Shown: in pieces, positions 57,401-64,000 of the stretch
How positions within the stretch are numbered: the first letter of the stretch is position 1
Layout of the letters: every line of letters starts with the position of its first letter
DNA from: Platycnemis pennipes
Lineage: Eukaryota > Arthropoda > Insecta > Odonata > Platycnemididae
NCBI GenBank assembly: GCA_933228895.1
Contig: OW121856.1
Coordinates: forward strand, 21,531,805 to 21,595,804
Direction: 5' to 3'
Length of the DNA stretch: 64,000 nucleotides
Translations under genes and position numbers: made by a program
The notes under the pieces: model-generated
The model's input: only the letters and a program-made list of their open reading frames with translations
The model's database searches: none
Told to the model about the DNA's origin: nothing

Positions 57401-58452
57401 TCCACTGGGGTATATTCCTACAAGACCCCTTCATAGGAGCAAATAGCCATTCGAAGATGTCCTGTGGTTTGTTCGACAGCTTGTATGGGCCTTCATGTTG
57501 AGTGCCAGGGTATACTTCAAATTTGATGAGGCAAAAGATTCTTGCATCAACAAGAGCGAATACCTTTATGTCGTATTTTTTGGGTTTTTAGGAAAGTACT
57601 GACAAAATGAATAACTGCTTCTGAATGGAATGAGTTTCTCATCAATGGTAGTGTACTCAGCCGGAGTATATGCCTGAGCATATTTCTCTCCAAGGAAATT
57701 CAGCATTTCTCAAGCATCAGCCAGTTTGTCTAAAGCCTTTCTTTCGGTCCCACTGTTCATGTCATCAAAACGTATGCATCGAAGCAAGAACAAAAATCTT
57801 TCATAAGAAATTGTTATTGAACTGTTAGTGGCCCATCTCTCCTCCATAGTTCTTCAAAGTGTAAGTGAGCAGCTCAATGTATTCCACCCATCAATAAAAG
57901 CCCAAAAAAAGCTTTCATTTCTACTTTATCAACACTTGGTATGTCACGGTCCCTACTAAAACTTTCCCGTATTTGTGAAATGTATAAATTGGTGCAATGA
58001 ACTAACATTCTACCAGATGGTCATCAAAAGAAAAGACGATAATAAATTGCAAATGGAACGCAAAGTATTGAGGCAACCTAAAAGTATCCACAACTATTAC
58101 ATTGTATCACAAATGCACGCAGTCATTGAGCAGTAATTTTCATGATGCAAACTCTCGCGTCGGGTCAGACGGTGATATATTTCATGATGCCAACACTTGC
58201 GTCAGGTTAAAATACTAAATTGTAATAGATATGGCATATTTACCAACAAAAAAATAGTATAGAAAGACAGAGGAAAGTAAGTAAAGAGATTACATGGGAC
58301 ACTCATTGCTACAGTAATTAACTGAATGCAAGTTTTATTCACTGAAAGTATCACTCGGGTCAAGTAAACCCAACATGTCTACTGAAGGGTTAAATAGAAA
58401 TGTAGTGACTTTGGATGCAATTATACTGATAGATAGATATACTGATACATGC

Positions 58453-58556
58453 CTTGAATAATGTCAGTTTTTCAGCCTCATATGCATCCATCCTTTGCTG
58501 GATGCTCTCCATTTCATGCCTTAAGTGTACAGTTATCATAGTGGGTTGTGATGTAG
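58453..58556 (-). CDS. Putative coiled-coil protein gene, exon c
   Basis: Acceptor TTTCCACAG ends at 58557; phase 1 start, phase 0 end. Translation TSQPTMITVHLRHEMESIQQ then MDAYEAEKLTLFK, a likely coiled coil. The donor that fits exon d is GC (AAG|GCATGT), a GC-AG intron; a GT donor three bases on (GCAT|GTATCA) would put the next exon out of frame. The piggyBac composite lies in the intron that follows. Confidence 0.45.
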
Positions 58557-58625
58557 CTGTGGAAAAATAAAACTTTTGTAATTATCAGGCAATTAGCTAT
58601 GTAATTCCATTATAGTTTCCTACAC

Positions 58626-58745
58626 TTTTTGTAAGAATCATCTCCTTGCTCCTTTTATTCTGAATGGGGCAAATAGTTTTACATATATTGTTTTGAAGTT
58701 TGCATTCAGCTGCTATGTACTTGCCTCGTGAAGGTGATAATAGTG
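58626..58745 (-). CDS. Putative coiled-coil protein gene, exon b
   Basis: Acceptor TTTCCATTTCAG ends at 58746; donor GTGTAG is weak. Both ends are phase 1, and the frame is open: LLSPSRGKYIAAECKLQNNI, then CKTICPIQNKRSKEMILTK. I do not recognise the protein. Confidence 0.42.
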
Positions 58746-58833
58746 CTGAAATGGAAATAAAAACAATGCAAAACGATTTCATGGTAGGTATGAGTCTGGG
58801 TTCATTTAGAAATAGGACAGTGGAATTTCTTAC

Positions 58834-58869
58834 CAACTGAAGTATGAGGTAGGTTTTCCTCCTCTTCTT
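58834..58869 (-). CDS. Putative coiled-coil protein gene, exon a (36 nt)
   Basis: Acceptor CTTGATCATAG ends at 58870 and donor GTAAGA starts at 58833. A 36-base exon, phase 1 at both ends, encodes EEEENLPHTSV and joins exon b in frame (TSV-A-LLSPS). The microexon model is supported only by splice sites and phase. Earlier exons are not identified; the gypsy element begins about 200 bases upstream. Confidence 0.35.
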
Positions 58870-59059
58870 CTATGATCAAGTGGAGAACCAAGGATTTCAA
58901 AATGTAATTTAATTCTTATTAACTCATTCACATGGTGGTTAAAGTTATAAAAGAATTTATCTAACTCTTATTCTATGACTTTTTCATGAGCATTATGAAA
59001 ATTCATATTTCATCCAAAATATGATTCAAACTGTGGTGATGTGAACAATTACCCATGAA

Positions 59060-62000
59060 GCGGAGGGTTTCGTATGGTCACCCACTCATCAGGCCAACCC
59101 AACCAGGTGTTGTTCTCTGGTGAATTGCTGCAGTCCTCGGTCGCGGCTTGTACCTTCGGGAAATCAGGGCAGGGATTAGTATTTACAATGACATTGGGAT
59201 TTTTACTAGCAGTCCATCTACGACGGAGTTGATTAACATTCCTTCACTCAACATGCTCAGAGTCAGAAATAATTTTGAAGTCATGAGGACCCTCAACGTC
59301 CGAAATTACTCCCTTCAACCATGGCCCTCCCCAACCATAATTCCTGTAAAAAACTGTCCCCAACAGAAAAATAATTCTTAGCAGCTTCCCTCCTCCCCAG
59401 CAGGATGGAGTTCCTTTTTCGGTCATTTAAATTTAAATTTGCAGGGTGTAGGTTGTCTAACACTTTTTTAATCTTCTCCCCATCAACAGCTCAGAGGGAG
59501 CTGACCCTGTGGAATTAGGAGTGGTACGTAATGTAAGTAGGATGTTGGCTAACTCCTTCTCCCATTCATTGGCTGGCAATTTAACAAGTAACCTTTTCAC
59601 TGTTTGCACCATCCTTTCTGCCAGCCCATTAGAGGCAGGGTTGTAAGGATGAGTTTTGTAAAGAAATATGCCATTTCTGCGGACAATTTCTGATATCTCC
59701 TCAGACCTGAATGCGGGTGACAATCTCATCTGGCAGACCATGAGTGGCAAACCAGCTGTGCAAATTTGCTATTGTAGTCTGTGATGATAGTGAACCCCGA
59801 GTGGAAGCTACCTCCACCCATTTGGACATGGTATCAACAAGGATCAAAAATGTATGACCCAAGATTGGGCCAGCAAAATCAATATGAAGTCTAGACCATG
59901 GCTTGGTAGGTATGCTCCATGGAATGGTGGGTACCTTAGGGGGATTGTTTTACAGCAAAGAACATTGGGGGCAAGATTTAATTAAGGACTCAATGTCCTC
60001 GTCGATCCCAGGCCACCATACATAACTCCTGGCCAGCCCTTTTGTTCGTACAATACCTTGATGTACCCGGTGTAGCATGGCTAATACTTGTGAACGATAT
60101 GTGGGAGGAATTACCACCCTGTTGACTCTGATTGTGAGAAGGCAAACCTTCATCACGGACAAGGATCCAGAAGGACCCCTCAGGTACCGCTGCACCTCAG
60201 GGGAATTTTTGGAGAAATCCCAGCCATGTAGGACTCCGCACAGGAACTTCGACACCACAGGATCCTTCCTTGTGGCGTCTGCGATGGCTCCAGCTGTCAG
60301 TGGGGAATGTTGTGCAGACTCCTCAAGGAAAAGGACACCTGCCGGGCCAGTGAATAATTCCTCTCCTTCCTCCTCCAGGGGCAACCTGCTGAGGAAATCT
60401 GCATTCCCATTGTGGGAGCCAGGTCTATATAAAACATTGCAATCAAAATTTGATAAGAAAAGACACCAACGGAGCACCCGTGGAGACATAATGTCTGGCA
60501 ATTGCTTCCTTTGAGGGTTGAAAATTCCCACTACTGGCTTGCTATCACTGTATATAGTGAATCTTCTTCCCCATAGATACACATAAAATTTAGTGAATAT
60601 AATAGCCAAGGCCTCCTTGTCCACTTGCGAGTAGTTTTTCTCCGCAGACTTCAATGTGCGGGTGCCAAAAGCAATGGGCCTCTCTGTTCCATCCGGCATC
60701 ACATGGCTTATCACTGCCCCAATACCATGGGGAGATGCATCCCCAGCAAGCACAAGGGGGAGATCAGGATTAAAATGCAACAGCGCTGCTTTTGTCACTA
60801 AATATTTTACATACAATAAACAATCATCATGCTCACTTCCCCACTCCCACTTAGCACCTTGCTTTAAGAGGTCATAAAGTACATGAAATCGGGAAGCTTT
60901 GTTAGGGAAAAATCTATCGTAGTAGTTAACTAAACCTAAGTAAACCCTCAAGCTGTCAGCATTTTTAGGCTTAGGTGCAGATAATATTGCAGTTACCTTC
61001 TTATCTGTAGGATTTATCCCCTCTGCACTTATTTGATAGCCCACAAACTCAATTGTTGGAACTGCAAATAGACACTTGTCCAACCTAAGGTGGAGCCCTG
61101 CATCGCCCAACTTATGAAGCACCGCCCTCACCCTCTGCCATAGATCCTCCTTTGTAGGGGCCTGAATGAGGATATCATCCAGACACACGTAGTTGGAATA
61201 AAATGACGTGATAACGAAGCAATTATTTCTTCAAAGGATTTTGAAGACGGTTTCTCGGGGGCACAAAGTTTCTTTACGAAGGCATACGTATGCGAGCCTG
61301 TGCAAGACAGAAAAACAGCTCTTTTTTGCATAGATGATATTATTTGGTTAGCCTCGAAATAAAATTGCGGCTGTTCTTTGAAGTCCTCGAAATCAGAGGG
61401 ATTACCAGAGAACTGTGGAACCATACCAAGATGCATGCCTCCCATAGCACCCAACGCGGGAGAACCATTTCCTGAATCCTCCGGCATTGTGGCCAGAAAT
61501 TAATTTTTAACACATAGTAAATGTTAACTTTAGTAAATTAAGGAACTAGCAGTCTGCACCTGAAAATATTTTTACATTTAAACATTTCGACGATGACTTC
61601 ACAGCATACAGCTTCCACCACGTGGCAACAAGTTCGTCAGTTCAAAGGCTTAACACAAAACAGACATTAAAATGACAATAATAAGCACGTAATAATAAGA
61701 GCAATTTTGCCAAAAGTTTGCAGACAGACAGTTCGTGGTAGCAACTTACGATTATGCGTTCTTACTTCTTAGCACCAACACAAGGCTTATTTCAATTGGA
61801 TTTCCCGGAAAGATTATCGCCAAACAGGCAGAATTTATAAATTGAAAGTCAGTTACGAAATAAATTGCATACTTAGAAACTTTCTCACCTATCCGGCAAG
61901 ACTTACACACCACATGGGGTTAAAATTTTGAAGTCCTCAAATTGGACTCGGGTGGCGGTCCAAATATTGGTGGTTTAATCTTGAATCCCGTCCTCGTCGC

Positions 62001-62180
62001 CATTCTTGTTATGTAATAACAACACTTATTCAAAAAAACAAACCGATTTAATCTTGTAGGAGACAGTGCCCGAGACACGTCCGACGTCCTCCATAGCCAC
62101 AATCCGAGAGGCAGTGAGCCCCCTCTTCTGCCACACCACTCAAGTGGGGCCACAGGCACAAAACAAGTGACATACAAAAT
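59060..62180 (-). mobile_element. Gypsy (Ty3-type) LTR retrotransposon, internally deleted
   Basis: A minus-strand element. A primer-binding-site-like TGGCGACGAGGACGGG lies at 62002-61987, preceded by a probable 5' LTR ending ACATAACA at 62007; the LTR start is near 62180 or beyond and is not fixed. The internal part runs through gag and pol to about 59060. No matching 3' LTR is found after pol, so the right-hand (3') end is lost. Confidence 0.8.
59065..61487 (-). pseudogene. Gypsy gag-pol remnant (gag start, RT end, RNase H, integrase)
   Basis: Gag begins at 61487 (MPEDSGNGSP; FSGNPSDFEDFKEQPQFYFE; RAVFLSCTGSHTYAFVKKLC). After about 95 codons, at about 61195, it jumps in another frame to the RT active-site region (CLDDILIQAP). 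The rest of gag, the protease and the front of RT are missing. RT end EFVGYQISAEGI; RNase H LAGDASPHGIGAV, VDKEALAIIF, IYSDSKPVVGIF; integrase zinc finger HRVHQG...CPQC; catalytic HIDFAGPIL and, after a stop at 59950 and a frameshift, NGLAERMVQTVK. A C-terminal GPWLKGVISDVEGPHDFKI module follows. It cannot move by itself. Confidence 0.92.
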
Positions 62181-62249
62181 GAATTAGCAGACATAATAAC
62201 AATGCTGATTGCATTGCTGAACCACCAGGTCTTCTATGTTAATTTACTT

Positions 62250-62870
62250 AACTCCCTTCGGCTCCATGGATGGTGTACCCTGGTGCATATTTCTGTGTTA
62301 TCATAACAGAAAGACATTCACCTAGTATGTGGGATATGGGTTCATCTTCTTTATAGCACCTTCTTCTGGCTGAATCTGCAATTCCCTGGAGGTGGAGGTG
62401 CCTTATCACAAAATAGTGTGCAATAAGGAGTGCCACTGTCATTCGTATTTGATCCCTAGTTAGTGAGTGGAATCTTTTTGAGAGCGCAAGTCTTGTTTCT
62501 CTTTTTACTTTGTTTGGCCTGTTGTAGCCTTTTTGTAGTTTGCTAGTTTACCAGATCTCAGAATGCCACTCTGAGCCCCACATTTTGATCCTGCCACCCC
62601 TATAGAGGTTGTAATATTCACGATTGGGTCTGGCCCAATCCGGCTGTGGCTGGATCCAGCATTTGCCAGTTCATCAGCCATCTTGTTTCCTGTAATGCCC
62701 ATTTCCTGGTGTACAGATAAGTTTCACCTTTTCCGGAAAAAAATCTTTTGATATTGTGGTGTTATTTGTGAAATAAATAAAGGAAAAAACTGTGGTTCCA
62801 GTCAGATCACCAAAGCTATGCAAAATTGGACCCAGATGGAGGTTGGATGGGTAACCCTCCTCCATGGTAC
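62250..62870 (-). pseudogene. LINE ORF2 RNase H and C-terminal fragment
   Basis: Minus-strand frames: HQEMGITGNKMADELANAGS (RNase H end, usual PGHxGIxGNExADxLA), then, after a gap and frameshift, TRDQIRMTVALLIAHYFVIR and RRRCYKEDEPISHILGECLS (C-x(n)-H-x(3)-C zinc motif after RNase H). This layout is that of R1/Jockey/I-group LINEs with RNase H, a different family from the I-type copies. Only the tail is left. Confidence 0.8.
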
Positions 62871-63005
62871 CTCTACCGTGGTGCTCATGTTCCCTGTCTG
62901 CAAGTGGAAGGCAGGTGAAATGTGGGTTGGCACAATGGATCTACAGAGGTTGAAGTGCCAGGGGGGCTCCAGAAGGCCCCCCAACCACCCCTCCAATTTG
63001 CATTT
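62794..63005 (+). mobile_element. 5S-rRNA-derived SINE, copy 2
   Basis: It aligns by eye with 3612-3813 over its whole length: GGTTCCAG-CAGATCACC, TGGACCCAGATGGAGGTTGG, ATGGGTAACC, CCGTGGTGCTCATGTTCCCT, GTCTGCAAGTGG, CCAGGGGGGCTCCAGAAGGC, CCCCTCCAATTT. The first 20 or so bases of the 5S head are missing and the middle of the 5S part is more diverged. Inserted beside a LINE fragment. Confidence 0.82.
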
Positions 63006-64000
63006 TTTAAAACAAGAAGGCAGATACCACTTCATTATACAATAGTAGTCACCATTATTGAATGGTTTAAAAGCCCTAGAAGTCTAATCTCATCCCTTCC
63101 ATATGAAATTTTCATTTGTATTATTTCCAGGGTCAACCTTGTAGCTGTTCTTGTGAATAATAAAATATGAACAGATTTTTTCTTTTTCATAGGAATGCCT
63201 ATTCCTAAAGTAATTTGAAATAAATGATATAATGCTGAAAATATTTTAATTGATAGAAAAGAAAAAAAAATAATTATTAAAAATTCTGTTTGGTGTCACA
63301 ATCCTGAAGCCAGTTAATGTATAGTATGGTGTCACAAGGTTCACACCAGTAAAATCTCTTTCTTCTTCCCGTAATTGGTACAGGCTGCAAAGCATCTTTG
63401 AGTGCTGGCCTTACATAATATTACCTTTAGAAAGTATTATTTTTATGAAATGCCTTTCAATTAGTCCCATAGTCTTACCATAAGAACCATCTTGAAAAAA
63501 CTTGAGTTCTAAATATGTCCCCATGTCCCATTTAGTCCCATATGGTGGCCTGGAACTTTTTGCTGATCTATTGCAGGTTTTACTATATATTTAATTCTTG
63601 TCTACTGAGATAGGCAACCATTATGCACATGTTCCGGTAAACTTATGTTTACCGGAACTTAAGTAAAATTTTATTAGGAACTATCTTAAAAAAACTTCTA
63701 AAAAAAGTTCTACATTGTTACCAACCTAAGACAAAAATCATGTAACTCAAAACCAAGAACACTGTACTTATACAGTGGTCTTACTCAAAACATAGGTACC
63801 AACCTATATGACACACTATATTTCTCTGCATAGCATTTATTTTTCTCTAAAATCTTTCCCACTAAATTCTTATAAAAGACAATTTGAATGACATCTTCAA
63901 TATGTTGCTCATTAATTGGTCATTTTTGAGAACTGGAGTTACCAATTACATTCTCTCTCTTTCCTTCATAATTGGAAATTTCTAATTACTAGAAAAATCT
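63006..64000. other. AT-rich end of window, one short palindrome
   Basis: No gene or repeat recognised apart from a perfect 12-bp-arm hairpin GTTCCGGTAAAC-TTAT-GTTTACCGGAAC at 63631-63658. Confidence 0.5.

Larger units (their letters stand above)
50134..57410. mobile_element. 7.28-kb CACTA/EnSpm-like transposon inserted in piggyBac
   Basis: Termini CTCCAGTGGAACAT (left) and, reversed, CCCCAGTGGAACAT (right), flanked by TA (50132-50133; 57411-57412). Removing the element and one TA restores piggyBac codons RNI-TTDNWY in frame. Subterminal regions (50146-50295, 57205-57400) hold many ACGTCGAT/ATCGACGT motifs, as in CACTA elements. It carries a transposase (+) and a DUF4806-type gene (-) transcribed apart from a common centre. 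The terminal sequence is not the classic CACTA, so the superfamily call rests on the transposase. Confidence 0.88.
45986..58040 (-). pseudogene. piggyBac element 2 transposase, in four pieces
   Basis: Minus order: 58040-57411 has VEMKAFFGLLLMGGI, YERFLFLLRCIRFDDMNS and YTTIDEKLIPFRSSY (first catalytic Asp), ending SCRNI. Bases 50133-49989 have TTDNWYTSIPLVKSLLESKL (second Asp). Bases 48911-48335 have KREANSSVFGFTEGIAMGSY, NYTKVGVDTSDQLCSNYNVG (late Asp pair), then CPSSKDNKYSQTCSVCKQC. Bases 46040-45986 have ICKNHCK, a stop, LCTQC. The last two pieces join into a C-x2-C-x4-C-x2-H-x4-C-x2-C domain typical of piggyBac C-termini. A few stops and frameshifts exist besides the insertions. Confidence 0.92.
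45631..58389 (-). mobile_element. piggyBac element 2 carrying three nested insertions
   Basis: TTAA flanks both sides (45627-45630 and 58390-58393), the piggyBac target duplication. Terminal repeats: TCCTTAAGTAGTCACGTGAG on the left; reversed, CCCTTCAGTAGACATGTTGG on the right. Subterminal CTCGCGTCAGGT-like motifs occur near both ends. The total is 12,759 bp. Removing Tigger (46041-48334), the RTE LINE (48912-49988) and the CACTA element (50134-57410), each with one target duplication, leaves 2,097 bp, a normal piggyBac size. Own pieces: 45631-46040, 48335-48911, 49989-50133, 57411-58389. Confidence 0.92.

Noticed and set aside
59148..59381. Plus-strand frame opposite the gypsy C-terminus
   Set aside because: Shadow of the minus-strand pol module.
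1..64000. CRISPR arrays, bacterial operons, prophage or plasmid features
   Set aside because: No regularly spaced repeats; introns and eukaryotic transposons throughout.

Overview
The window is eukaryotic, AT-rich, intron-containing DNA from an arthropod, most likely an insect. The evidence is GT-AG introns, an insect-like mix of transposable elements (piggyBac, Tigger, mariner, CACTA, Mutator-like, I-, CR1- and RTE-type LINEs, Penelope, copia, gypsy, tRNA- and 5S-derived SINEs), and no bacterial gene organisation. I cannot name the species.

Bases 1-26.8 kb hold the 3' part of one host gene on the + strand. Five exons (235-411, 3870-4010, 6434-6552, 8326-8428, 25070-25521) join with matching phases. 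They encode the C-terminal part of a single-pass membrane protein: a MAM domain, a Ser/Thr/Pro-rich stalk, one transmembrane helix and a 43-residue tail. Its introns are filled with transposons: a broken piggyBac, a 5S-rRNA-derived SINE, tRNA-type SINEs, CR1 and RTE fragments, and several copies of one I-type LINE. One LINE copy (20046-24094) is young: it has an 11-bp target-site duplication and a single stop codon in ORF2. A 323-bp MITE sits 54 bp before the last exon.

Bases 27-45 kb are a transposon graveyard. A copia element is interrupted by a Penelope element and by a second full-length I-type LINE. The 3' UTR of that LINE carries a 70-bp-arm palindrome with Penelope-terminus and hammerhead-like motifs. 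Next come a CR1-like LINE with a related LINE nested in it head-to-head, a Mutator-like transposase remnant, another Penelope end, a 1.03-kb TIR element and a gutted mariner.

Bases 45.4-58.9 kb contain the most striking structure. A 2.1-kb piggyBac (TTAA target duplication) lies in what was a roughly 100-bp intron of a minus-strand gene. It was later hit by three other elements: a Tigger (TA duplication), an RTE LINE (10-bp duplication) and a 7.28-kb CACTA-like transposon (TA duplication). Removing each insert with one duplication brings the flanking piggyBac coding sequence back together. The CACTA element carries a divergent gene pair: a transposase on + and a spliced DUF4806-type gene on -, with a shared promoter gap of about 300 bp.

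Bases 59-64 kb hold an internally deleted gypsy element (-), an RNase H-bearing LINE end (-), a second 5S-derived SINE and about 1 kb of AT-rich DNA with nothing recognisable. No tRNA, rRNA or CRISPR gene was found.
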